Source: Opisthocomus hoazin
Lineage: Eukaryota; Chordata; Aves; Opisthocomiformes; Opisthocomidae
Length of the DNA: 64,000 nt
Assembly: GCF_030867145.1 (NCBI RefSeq)
Contig: NC_134415.1
Location: 17,214,417-17,278,416, forward strand
Reading direction: 5' to 3'
Shown here: positions 1 through 10,829 of the stretch, in pieces
How positions within the stretch are numbered: position 1 is the stretch's first letter
Layout of the letters: every line of letters starts with the position of its first letter
Notes under the pieces: model-generated
Database searches by the model: none
The model's input: only the letters and a program-made list of their open reading frames with translations
Told to the model about the DNA's origin: nothing
Made by a program: the position numbers and the translations under genes

Positions 1-2260
1 CCCGTGGGGAGCTCCCTGGACCCTGCTGCACACCCAGCATGATGCAGCATTGCTCAACAGAAGATGAGGGGGCCTGAGGAAGCCGTGAACCCCGCAGTGG
101 GGCTGGCAATGTTCTACAAACCCAGCTTCTGCAGAAGGCTCGGTGCCTCCTTTGACTACAGGGGGACCTCTGTGGTCCTGGGAGCTAATCTTCGGGGCTT
201 TGTCAGTGGCTGCTGATCTGACTGTGAACAAGGGCTTGGAGATGTTCAGGGAGTTTGGCAGAGGTCTGACATTTTCAACCTTATTTCCAGCTGGTTCAAG
301 CTGGAGCCTTTTAAAGACACAGCTGCCCCCAAAACCAGCAGGGAAAATGTTGTTAACCCTCTGTGGCCGAATTGCAGAAGCTGCAGGTTGTTGCAGCCCT
401 CAGATACAGATGGTTAGGTTTTTAACCCAAGCTATCTTATCTCACGCTTTAGACTTCGGAGAGCCCGGGTTCAACTCTTGGCGCCTCAGCTGGGAAGCTG
501 GCTGCCCTGGATGCTTTCCAGCACTTATTTACAACACACATATGCAGCGTAGCCATTGATTTATACTCCAGGCAGCCTCCGTCCCAAAGAAGCAGATTTA
601 GAAGCAGTGTCTCTTCAAAGCGAGAGTGCACTGCACTTTGTTCTGCCCTCATCTGAGCCTGCTCACATCTGGATGCTCAGACCTAGGTAGCAGCACTGGG
701 ATTTTCGGTGGAGCTCCCCAGCAGGATTAGATGGCCTGCTCAGAGTAGAAGTTCGCTGTCTCTTAAATCTGTTGGCTTGATGCTTCACAAGCACTGAGAC
801 TCTCCAGGCTTCGACAGGAAGTCTAATGGTGCTCCTGGACAGATTTAGGTTCCTAGCTTTAGACCCCTGTTTTGAAAATGTTGGCCTTTGTGTTCTGAGC
901 CCAGAGTATTTCTGCACAGTGACACGCTGTCGTCCCTTCTATTCTGGCATCCTACTGCCTACTCAAACACGCCGGCCACGTTAATACAGCCAAATCAAAG
1001 AATTATCTTTTCTTCCCTCTTTTTCCATCTTTTGTCTATGGACTATTTCTGTCCTGAGTCACTTGGTCTCCTGCTGAAATGAGGCTCACAAACTTCAAGT
1101 GAAAAATGTCGTGTTTATTGCACAAAGGGGAAAGCCAGTGCCGAGGCCGAGCAAGTTTTGGCGAGCTGTTCTCTGCCCCACAGCAGGAGCTGAGCATCCC
1201 ACTCTGCCGGGCTCTTCTCCCAGTGCCCCAACCCTCCGGGCTCTGCTCCACCAGCACAAAGCCTGGCTAGAAGAAGCCTCACACCTGCTTTTCTTCAGCA
1301 GAAGATCTCCCTTTTCTTGGGCACATGAATCATTTTGTGACATTTTCAAGGATCTGTCTGGCACTTGGATCAAAGGCTCAGCACCTTCCTTGCGTGTGAA
1401 CTTGTGCCAGTGTTTTCATAAAAAAAATAATTGTGTGTCCTGTTCAGCAGACCTGGCTAATGGCAGGTTCTGAGAAGCACCTAAGTACCTGGTAGTGGAG
1501 ATGTAATAAAGCCTGCTATACTTAGGCCCTTGCAGGCACTTCCAATTGTAAAAATCTATTCTCAGACCTTTAGAAGTGTCCTTTTTTAAAATTATTCTAA
1601 GCAAAGAACCTCAGCCTTGGGTTATGTTTTTTTTCCCACATTAAAAAAAAAACAACACACATTGTTTTGCTTATTTTGAGCTGCGCGTTTGGAAAAAAAA
1701 CAAACAAGTTTGCTGGTGGGAGAGCTATTTTTTGTGTTTGTGCAAGAAAAGAAAGGTGTGATTTATAAAAATGAAAGTCCACAGAGGATGCAAAATTTAC
1801 CTTTCCAAAAGGTGGTTCTAAGGACATTTTCTGAGGTGTTTTTGGGAGGAGGCTGCAGGGCCTGAGGTCTTGCTTACAGGCAGAAAGTGCTCTCTGAGGT
1901 AGAAAAAAATCTCAAGAGAATCTGCAGCCTTCCTATGCCCCATCCGGCCCCACGCTCACTTTGAGGCAATGCAGGGGCAATTGCCGGTGGCGAACATTTT
2001 CCTCCTCACTTGATGATTTGGGGGCATGATATATGAAAGACAAGACCAAACAATGCCTTCTGACTTGAGGAGCAGAATGGATACATAAAGTCTTCAACAT
2101 TTTAGCTGCCCTCTAAATAAAAAGGCAGAGGAGTTCAGATTCTTCTTTTTAATAACCTAACCAGTGAAGACTGGGAAATGCATAGCCAAAGACCAGCTTT
2201 GCTCTGAGAATCGCTGACCCAATTCTGTAGCAAAAGAGCAATTCAGGCATAAATGTCAGA
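1..2260. other. Single-copy non-coding stretch, no gene recognised
   Basis: Mixed-composition vertebrate DNA with short homopolymer runs around 1,620-1,730. The longest open frame is a plus-strand frame of 138 codons (143-559) with no domain or family resemblance. It overlaps a minus-strand frame of 67 codons, as expected by chance. No CpG-rich promoter, no convincing splice-site pair and no tRNA fold were seen. The only recognisable repeat is the possible SINE head at 431-492, listed separately. Confidence 0.6.
431..492 (+). repeat. Possible tRNA-derived SINE head (MIR / CORE-SINE type)
   Basis: A B-box-like sequence (GGTTCAACTC, 468-477) is preceded by a GACT-CGGAG-GCCCGG stretch resembling the tRNA-derived 5' part of MIR. 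There the consensus runs from 'GGACTCTGGAG' into 'CTGGGTTCGAATCC'. No CORE domain or L2-type tail follows. This is either a heavily decayed 5' fragment or a chance match; the 60-bp length makes chance a real possibility. Confidence 0.3.
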
Positions 2261-2299
2261 TGTAAATTTAAATTTCTTTTACATTGGTCATGTCCTCTC

Positions 2300-3250
2300 T
2301 GGCTGTGTTATAATTTAGTGGGAAGGATGCTGTGTTTGGGATGGACATGAAAACAGAAGACGTGCAGCATGATGCACAGGCTGGGATGCAGCTCATGGGG
2401 GCCCGATGCCTCTTCCCCTGCCTCCCCCTTCTCGGCAGGGGCCACAGGAGACCTGAACAGCAGTGGTGCCGGCGTGTCCCAGCCACACCGTGGGCCCCGA
2501 GCCCGGGCGGTGAGCAGAGCTATATGCAGCAAAGCTGTTTTTTGCATGGCCTTCATCTGCAGCGTGGTAGAGGGGTCACAGGTGTTCAGGCAGCTGCCTG
2601 TCGAGACAGGCAGCAATGGCCGGGCACTCTCGGGTGAGCGGTTGTGGGGGGGTGGCTGAGTCAGTGATGTGGGCTAGGGTGTCTCCAGGCAGGGAGGAGT
2701 GAGGGGTGGTGTGTTTCTGCCTGCTTGGTGCAACACAGTGCTGTGAGCGACCTGTGAGCTTGGGGCCAGCTGTGGAGCAACCTATTGACTTTCCCACCAC
2801 GTCCATGCTCTCATGTCTTGCCCCATGGGCTTCTGGAGTCTGTATGGACAGAGTCAGCTCCAAAGTGTCTTTGATTGCCAGTGTGGGCATGTTCAAGCTA
2901 ATTCTGTGTTTTGGTGTAGAAACAAGCAGCTGGCAAAAGAGGAGAGGGTCATGGCTTGGTGAACTAGCCCTGGGAAGGCACTGTTGCCCATACAGATGGG
3001 AGGCTGAGCTGAAACAGGGTGCTTCTGGAGCCAGGAGAGTAGAGGACTGTATACCTTTGGGTACACAGGGTTTTTGGAGGTAGCACCAAGCGTGGTGGTT
3101 GATTAACCAAGGGGTGGTGACTGATTCAGCACAGATGGATGGAGAGGCCTCTGGCAGAGCTTTGTTCCACCTCCTACTATTCCTTGGCTGCTGATGTTTC
3201 AATAGCACATGCAGCAATTGAGGATGACTAGTCCAGGTGTCTCTATCTTG
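2300..3250. other. GC-rich stretch with a long chance open frame
   Basis: GC content is higher than in the neighbouring sequence, and this leaves frames open. The longest is a minus-strand frame of 213 codons (2,576-3,217), rich in Ser, Pro, His and Leu. It has no signal peptide, no repeat structure and no family motif I recognise. An overlapping plus-strand frame of 125 codons (2,706-3,083) is open as well. Dual-strand openness with no domain signal argues against coding. No CpG clustering suggests a promoter. Confidence 0.5.
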
Positions 3251-5895
3251 TTTTTGCTACACCACAGTATGGGGCTGCTTGTGGGTTTCCCACAGACCAC
3301 CAAACCAGGAGAGACACCAAGCAAAATCAAGACCATCACCAAAGGCAGAGGTAACCGCGCGTGGTTTTAGATACTCTATGGCAGCCCCAGGCAAGGAAGT
3401 GCAGCACCAGTGCACAGCTTCTGAGGTGGCCTGATTCCCTGTGTGCCCGAGGTGGATGTGGGCTCCTGGCTTTTCCTCCAAGTGCTTTTCTGTCCTGGGA
3501 AACCTCTCCCCAGGCCAGCTGCAAGGCTGTGTGCAAGAAGCCCTGCTGAAACCTGTATCAGATCCTGCAATTGTGCAAAAGGGGAAGTGACTCACTGCAG
3601 CACTGAAGACACTGGGCATCTCTGGGGAGCTAGGAGCTGTCATGGTGTTGTGGTAGATTTTGGACATAACCGAGGGAGGAGACACGGGGAGAATGACAGC
3701 TTTTACTGGATCAGATGTTATGGGTGGAGAAAAACAAGTGAACTTTTGTCCATATATGTCCTCCTTAAGGGTGTCTGAAGGCTCTCCTGTTTTTTCTGCC
3801 TATATTCGTTGGTCCAATAAAAGCTATTACTGGCCCCTCCAAACCTTTCTGCGGGAGCTGAAAGGCAGCTTGAAAAACCAAACCAAAGCAACAATGCGTA
3901 ATTGTCTGTAATCAGAAACAATATTCTCTTAGTTCAGTTTTTCACAGTGAAGTGGGATAAACACTGACATGTTTCCCACAGCTGAATTCAACTTTTGGCA
4001 CCAAAATGTGGCAAAGCAAAGAGCACCTTATAGTGTCCATGACTGGTATTGCTAAAGCTCCTCATACGTCAGTCTTCTCCTCAGCTCTGCATGACCGGGT
4101 ACATGGCGACACGTTGTGAAGCGCTGCTTCCAAGAGAAAGCAGTGGAGAGTGCCTCCAGACTGCAGCCCTGGGTTTATATTTGACCGACAGCAATGTCAC
4201 CTTCTGCTGTTCCTAGGCAGACTTAGGGGCATCTCGGCCAGAGGAAGAGAGGAGGAAGGAGACCAGAAACAGGAGATGCAGGAAGAATCCAGACAGAAAC
4301 AGTCCAGCTCAGCTGGTCTAAGATCTTCTTGGCTTGGCAGATGCCTGACCCGCCAGGGGATGGTCAGCATGCCCAGAATGAAGAGGACGGCTGCAAGCAC
4401 TCACACTGTCTGGCCCGGCAGCAGGGAGGTGACCTTGACAGACTGCTCCAAGTGCCAGGGAAGCCGGAGACGGGAGGGCAATTGGACTTGAGTCAAAGAG
4501 CATGGATCACTCCAGAGGGAGAAGAAGTCATGAGCCGTAGCAACTGAACTTGTTTATAACTTGTGTTTCTTGGTATGTGAATGACAGGAAGGCAGGAGAT
4601 GTCTGAGGCAAGAAGCTCCTGCCTGTACACAGAATATCTGGTTTAGCAAATTAGCCTCCTTGTTGCCGAAAATACCCTAATGTGTATGTGTTGCACTATC
4701 CTCTGTAGTCATTATAAAAATGCATTCATATATTTATATATATAAGTCAGTCAGTTCACTATGATATGGGCTGTATCCAGTCACACTTCTGCTCCAATAA
4801 CCCAGACAAGAGTGGGACAGTTTGCTGCTTACTCTTCGGTGTTCCCAGAGCTCTGTACCTGGTCCTCATTGCACAGATGCCTGCATCTACTTTCCCAGAG
4901 AAAAACACGTTGAAAGCATAGGAGCTGCAGACTCTAGCTTCCATCCAAAAGACAGTGATGACAACTTGGAGGGGAATAAATCTCTTTCCAGGCTGCACAG
5001 CAGCGGTACAGTTTAAGCTGTATGTTGTGAAGGTGATTTAAAGCATGTCTCACTTTCTTGGAAAAAGGTGCTCAAAGATAAACTATTCCTTAAAACCTGA
5101 ACTAAGAACTTCTACAAGCAAAAATGCTCTCTTAAGTTTTATTTTAGTATAGCTGAGTGTGCAGCTTGTTCCAACCACCAGGATGCTTTTAAGCGCATTC
5201 ATGAGTAAAACCCTCTTCCTTCATCCCTGGGACAATAGGGCAATAAACGGGAACAACCCTCCAGGGCCCTGCGTGGTCTGGAGCAGCATTACTCAACCTG
5301 CAAGCCAGACAGCAGACAGACCAACATGCAGAAAAGCAAAAATGAAGGGAAATAAAAAAGATAAAACAAAATACATAGCTTTTGTCCTGAATTGCCATCA
5401 GTGTAATGTGAACATTACAGCGACATTGCAGGAAACAGTGATATTCAAAGAGGGCAGATGACCAGGGGAGAAGAATACCCTCACCACCTGCGGTTAACCT
5501 GCAGCTCATACAACTAAGAGCAGCTGCAAGTGACTTACATCAGGGAGCATCAGCTTGAAGAGAAACCTGAGACCGTTGCTCCCATTTCTGCCCAGCGTTC
5601 AACAATACCATTACGAAGTGCCTAAATCAAAGTCCTCTGAAGCCACGAGAAATGTTTCCTACTTACCTGTTTGGACAAATGTTGGTTGTGGATCGATCCG
5701 GAAGGACTGAATCTGAGCCGTTTCCTTGGCTCACCTGCGGCAGGCCTGTACAAGGTTTTACTGATACAGTGCTTTTTAAGAATAGTTCAGTGTGATGGAG
5801 AAAGGTTATGGCAAAACTGCCTCCTGCTCCTAAAATTTTCTCCATTATTTTCCTCATACTCTTTAAAATATTTTACCTATTAATTTTTTCTGCAC
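3250..5895. other. Single-copy non-coding stretch, no gene recognised
   Basis: No repeat family or gene was recognised. There is an AT-rich patch with a short TA run around 4,728-4,745. Open frames up to 142 codons occur on both strands with no recognisable domains. Confidence 0.55.
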
Positions 5896-5918
5896 TTTTT
5901 TTTTTTTTTTTTTTTTTT
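5896..5918 (-). repeat. Poly-T tract, 23 T (poly-A on the minus strand)
   Basis: An uninterrupted run of 23 T is followed to the right by about 230 bp of moderately GC-rich sequence. Read on the minus strand this is a transcript-like sequence ending in poly-A, as in a retroposed copy. No AATAAA signal is seen just upstream of the A-tract on that strand, the source is not recognised, and no target-site duplication was found by eye. A simple A/T slippage tract is equally possible. Confidence 0.6.
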
Positions 5919-6213
5919 GAGTGCTTGATTGTGCTGGCATGGGCTGTTCTCTTCAGAGTGGAAATTGAGAGACATACCAGCCCTATGCCTTGAGAGCCAG
6001 CAATTGAGCTGGCCTGAAGTAGGCTAGAGTGGGAGGCATCAGTCATGCCAAGAACCACCAGCCAGGAGGCTGCTGTGGGACAACATCTGGTAGCACTGCA
6101 AGGAGCTAGGGGATGGAAAAGCCAGGGGTTTGTATGCATTGTCTCATTCTCTTTTGTTTTTATTTTTTTATTTTATTGTGCAGAGCACGTGAGGCACCAG
6201 AAACAAAGCACAG

Positions 6214-6235
6214 CAAACAAACAAACAAACAAAAA
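6214..6235 (+). repeat. (CAAA)n microsatellite
   Basis: About five tandem CAAA units, followed by an A5C5 run. Confidence 0.85.
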
Positions 6236-6239
6236 CCCC

Positions 6240-9200
6240 CAAAGTGCTGGAAAACAGTACTCCTAATGGAAATCACATCTTAAATATTGAGTTTGGGTGG
6301 GGATGGATGGTTGGTCTCTCAGAGTTGGAGAGAAGAAACTAACAGGTGAGGAGCCCATGTCCTCCATTCCAGCTCTCCTGCCTGCAGCAATGCAAGGGGA
6401 ATGAAGGCAGCAAGGGGTGCTCTCCCCACAGGGAGGTGGCACTGCAATGGCACCACAGGACTCAGCAGGGTTCCACAAATTTCTGTAGAATAGAACTGTG
6501 CAGACTTCAGTACTCTCCTGGCAGGCTGAAAGAGTCCTCTCAGCCTGAGATGGAGCTTGCTGTGGGGAATCACAGGACGGCAGAAGATTCAGAGGAGATC
6601 AGGAGGCTCTTGCGGGTAGACTCCACACGGCACTTGCTACATTGCCCAACTCAGGAAACCTCTTTGGTGCTGTTTGCCGAAAGTTGGAAGAATATTTGAA
6701 TGAAAAGAGGACTCTTTTCTGGTCTGTGTCTGATACGCTTTCCCTAAGCATTTCCTAACAGGAAGAAAATGATTACTGGGGTAAACAAGCCTCTAGCCTA
6801 ATCAGATGTACCTAATAACTTTGGACAACGGTAAAAAATACCAAGGCATGATAAGAAGGCATCCAGTCCCATTCTGACCTGCAAGACACGTCAGCTCATT
6901 TCCATACATCTTTGCCAGGGACCTTTCTTCCCTTCCTACCATGAAGGAGGATTGGCCTCCAGCACCACCAGCCCCAGCGTCCTGCCCCAGAAAATGACGT
7001 CTGGCAATGGGATGTGGCTGCCAGAGGTACTGATGACCAGGAATAGGCTACAGCCCAAGGGATTAGATTTGGCAGGATGTAAAATAGTCTTCAGAGTGTA
7101 GACCAGGCAGCCCTGACTTCTCTCTTTAAGACACCCTTCTAGTAAGGCAAGGAGCACAAGCTCTACAGGCAAACTGATGCTCCAGAAGAGTACAAGTGGC
7201 CAACAGATCCAGGCAAAATGGCAATCACTCGGAAGTGATTTTTCTGTTCCCATGTGAGCCGTGCTAGTCTTCGAAATCCTTGGATTTCAGTCAATGTCCT
7301 TGGCAGATGCAAAGGTCTTCTAGCAAGCTTTCATCTCTCTTCCAGTCTTTCAGCTCCCCTATCTTAAGATATTCCCCCTTAAAAGCAGATTTTGCTTGTT
7401 GCTTCTCTTGTGCTGGACTCTCACATTCTCTATTTCCATGTGGAAGAGCTGTCAAGAGTCAATGGCTGTGCTGGAAACAATCCTGCATCCTAACCAGCAT
7501 AGAGCTCTTCCAAATCTTTCCCCTTTTTGTGGTGTGCTCCTGTTTTCCAGATATGGTCTCGGAAAGTGGAGTCCTAATCCATTGCAGGAAATAAAATCAT
7601 AAATGTTGTTATTAAGTTGATAAGCCAGAATTGCCCAAAGACTCACAATCATGTAACACCTCCCCCACATCCACATGTCATCTCTTCTCAAGCTCAGGGC
7701 ATCTCTGGTAATTGCAGCTTTTCCTACCTCTGCTACAAGGTGAAATGGGATGTATCTGGAGGACCTAGTCTTTCCATAAAACTCATACTTTGCTGTGTTT
7801 CTGGAGGGAATAAGCCATTGTTTCTGGTACTTTTGCATCTGCTGAGAACCTTGTTCAACAGGTCCTGTTACTTCTGCAGGTAAACATCTCTCCTGATACT
7901 TTCTGTATTTTGGTCATCTGTTAGTCTTGCCTGCTTACTGTAGAACACTTCTGCCTTGTAAGAAGTCCACAGGCAGCAGACTTCGACTTTTTGTGCTGCT
8001 GAAGGCTGCATGGTGGTCAAAGTCATGACTGTAAATTGTTTTAAATCACATGCTTTTTACAACATGTCCGCAAAGGTCTTTGACAAAGAGTGGGGCATTG
8101 AGATGTCCCTGCCATCCAGGCGATACCATAGAGTGTGATGCCAGTAGGAGCAAACTCCAAGGCTGTGTGGGAGAGGAACAGCTATTAGTAGGGGCCTGAA
8201 TCAGCGGGTTCTGCTGTTCTCTATTTCGTTTCTGCTTGCGACCCTAAAATGGTGCTAGGGGCTATTCTTTCTCAGCCAAGCAGAGTTGACAGACCTTTGG
8301 AAGAAGCTTCTACCAGTAGCTCTGGCCTCTGACAGATTTCCCCTAAAGGAAATATAAGTATCATGGATCATTACAGCAGAGCAGGTGAGCAAGGCCCTGC
8401 CCAGGCTTCACAGCCCCACTCAAAGCTCTCCTCAGATGCATCTTTATCTTGGGCGTGAAAATCAAGGGCTACACATCTGATGAGTCTCCAGGGAATGCAC
8501 GTCCTGGGATGAGGCAGAGACCAGCAAGAATCCTGGCTCCACCACTCTCATTCCATGTGGAGCTGCTGGACATGTGTGCCGGTCAGATCTGGTTATTGTT
8601 GGCCATCAAGTGGCCCTCGAAAGCAGTGCTTCAATACCCCGGATATGGTCTGTGGGAAGGTGTCAGTTCTCACAGTGTTTTCAAAGAACGTACAAGTCTT
8701 TCCAGCTTATTGAAACATTTGTTTTGATTTTTACAGCACGGTATAAAAGTCCTAAAGTTTTGTCTGTTAAATTGCCGTGCCATAATATTATGACGGGTCA
8801 TGGCATGATAGTCTTACTGTTTTGACTCTAAAGCATGCTATGACATGGGTCAAGCTGATGAAATCAAAATGAAGTTAAAGTTTTATTTTGACAAGATTGC
8901 ATTTCTGTTTCATTTGTTCGATAAAATCAAAACAAAAATGTCAGAAGGATTTTTTCCAAAGTGCAGTCTCAAAATTACATTATCTCATTCAGGTGTGGAT
9001 TTTGAATGGGCACTATAACCTCATTTTGTGCTCAGATCGTAGTGGGAACATTGTGCATGGATAGCACCTCGGAGTAACAAGAGGACTCTACTTGTCTCTT
9101 TATCAGCTTTAGCAAAGAGCTTTTTTCAAAAGTACGGTCTTGGACTGTGGGTCCAGCATCATACTTAGAACTCTGCCACCTTCTGCTGCTGCAGTTCCCA

Positions 9201-10280
9201 GTCACCCATCTCTTCTGTTCAGCCAGCTGGAACTTGCTCCAGAAACAGGTCGAGAAGGAAGGGCTCCTCAAAAACTGAGGTTTGCGGCCTGCTGGGTCAG
9301 GGAGCCTCCAAAATATGGAATAAAACTGTCCTGGAGCAGCAGAGTGTCCATAAGAGGCTGGTGGTGCAGATGTGCTCTGTATGGTTGCAAGCATACTCCA
9401 TCTCTTATTCATGTGGCACCCAGAACTCACAATCTCTTAATCCTATTCCTGGCCCTTGCTGCACACACATGCTGTTAGGCAAGTGTCTGCGCCTACTTTC
9501 CCCTCCACATCTTTGTCTAGTTGGACTGAGGTGTCTCTGAGACTGAGACATAATTACTTTGTGTACAAAGCACCTGGAGCACTGTGGGGGTCTTGATCAC
9601 TGCTTCTGGTGACTGGTAATGTATCCTTTCTATTGTGCAGTTTTCTACTCTGAATATTGGCTTCCATGGTAATATACTTATTTCCCTTGTTTATTCCATC
9701 TCTTTCTTTTTTCCCTCCGGGGTTTCCCTTTGTTTGCTTGGCTGTGCTCTGATGCACAGGTATTTATCTAAGTGGGGTCTGCTGTATTTGTACCAGCCCA
9801 GGTGGCATGTAGGATGCAAACATCAGACACCTCTTTACACATCCCCAGGTTTTCTGGATCATTGATTAATAGCTTTCTCCCTTATCGGCTTTTCTTTCTC
9901 ATAACTGGGGGTCAGCTTGCATGGGCTAACACCTTCAGGGAGGCCCTGTTTCCTATATACATCAGCTTTACTGACTTCTTATTATCTTAGCCCTATCTGA
10001 ACCTTTGTTCAATTCAAGAGGTAATTAAACTCAAAGCCAAAGCAAATGTCAGGGTGATAATGAGACAGATAAGATTAAAAACCTTTTTTTTGTGAAGACA
10101 TGACACATACCTGAAGTGCCTGTTGGCCCACAGCCAGTGGAAAGTTTCCTTTCTCACCTGGATATAGTCAGAAAAGTGACCATGTAAAAAATGGCACCAC
10201 CTCCCTCCAGGTGTGCGCTGCTGAGAACAGCACCTACCTGGCAAAGCACTGGAGCACAGAAGTATTTGCCCTGAAATTGT
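6240..10280. other. Single-copy non-coding stretch, no gene recognised
   Basis: No known repeat family or gene was recognised. Open frames reach 132 codons (minus strand 9,032-9,430) without domain resemblance. A 12-bp perfect palindrome, CATAATATTATG, lies at 8,781-8,792, with outer TGCCAT/ATGGCA arms giving a possible larger hairpin. Moderately AT-rich from 8,700 to 9,000. Confidence 0.55.
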
Positions 10281-10284
10281 TTGC

Positions 10285-10336
10285 TCATGTGCTTATATTT
10301 AAGCACGTGCTTAAGTGTTTTGTTCAGCCAGGGCCT
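10285..10336 (+). repeat. Ancient amniote repeat with a CACGTG palindrome
   Basis: Contains the 16-bp perfect palindrome TTAAGCACGTGCTTAA (10,299-10,314), followed by AAGTGTTTTGTTCAGCCAGGGCC. This closely matches an old repeat common in turtle, crocodile and bird DNA, whose usual form continues as AAGTGCTTTGCTGAATC-GGGCC. A shortened upstream arm (CATGTGCTTA, 10,287-10,296) preserves the internal symmetry. The family name is not certain to me. The palindrome centre is a perfect E-box. Confidence 0.6.
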
Positions 10337-10349
10337 CAGTCCAATGCAG

Positions 10350-10422
10350 CTCGAGTGGGTGTAATTCGGAGGGTGCAATTCCATTCATTTCAGTAATGCC
10401 AGTGGGAGCCCTGGCCCAGAGT
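10350..10422 (+). repeat. Ancient amniote palindromic repeat fragment ('ACTTCAATGG' family)
   Basis: The segment GGTGTAATTC ... CCATTCATTTCAGT ... CAGTGGGAG..CTGGCCC matches the order of short blocks in the amniote repeat that usually reads GGTGTAA..CC-ATTGACTTCAATGG..TTACACC..GGGAG...TCTGGCCC. It sits directly after the 10,285 element, which is a common arrangement, so the two may be one decayed unit. Confidence 0.5.
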
Positions 10423-10429
10423 GACTCTG

Positions 10430-10700
10430 GGCTGTAGCGGTTGCCTTCACTCTGCTGCTCCTGCCTGAAGTCCAAGGTAAGTACTGGGGCCTTGCCATGC
10501 CGCTCAGTTTGCGGGAGAGTTCAGAAATCACGTGGTAGCTGCTTCGGGCTGCACAATGCCGTGCATCACCTGCTAGCCTTCCCCTGTCTTTGGGTCCTTT
10601 TGGGCTGGAAAGATGGACATGCCCTCTGCTGATCCCTGTTCTGGGCTACATTTTTCTCCAAAAGAGCCTCCAGTGCACAAGAACCTGCTGAGGTTTGAGG
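10430..10700. other. Unique sequence with one strong donor-like site
   Basis: A near-perfect 5' splice-site consensus, AAG|GTAAGTACT, has its junction between 10,476 and 10,477. No matching acceptor with a supported open frame was found upstream, so it is recorded only as an isolated sequence match. Confidence 0.3.
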
Positions 10701-10825
10701 GAGATTGTGTAGGGGATGTCATGGGCTCTCCCTGCATCATGGGCTGTCCATACTGCTGAGATCTGGGGGACATGGTGCAGGGGACATTGCAGGCTCTCCC
10801 TGCATCATGGACTGTCCACGCTCCC
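10701..10825 (+). repeat. Tandem duplication, 68-bp period, about 1.8 copies
   Basis: Copy 1 starts near 10,701 and copy 2 near 10,769. Both carry GGCTCTCCCTGCATCATGG and then CTGTCCA, with about ten substitutions and no large gaps in the overlap. The period can be measured from the AGGGGA words at 10,711 and 10,779. It is a local duplication, not a known repeat family. Confidence 0.85.
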
Positions 10826-10829
10826 TTTT

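Noticed and set aside
2576..3217. 213-codon open frame on the minus strand, the longest in the window
   Set aside because: No domain, signal peptide or family resemblance; a plus-strand frame overlaps it; the stretch is GC-rich, which lowers stop frequency.
6570..6620. GAATCACAGGACGGCAGAAGATTC...GGAGATCAG as a reverse CR1 terminus
   Set aside because: Only scattered words match; no CR1 sequence follows.
10476..10477. Consensus 5' splice site AAG|GTAAGTACT as an exon end
   Set aside because: The sequence before it is partly old repeat and no acceptor with an open frame was found; isolated donor matches are common by chance.
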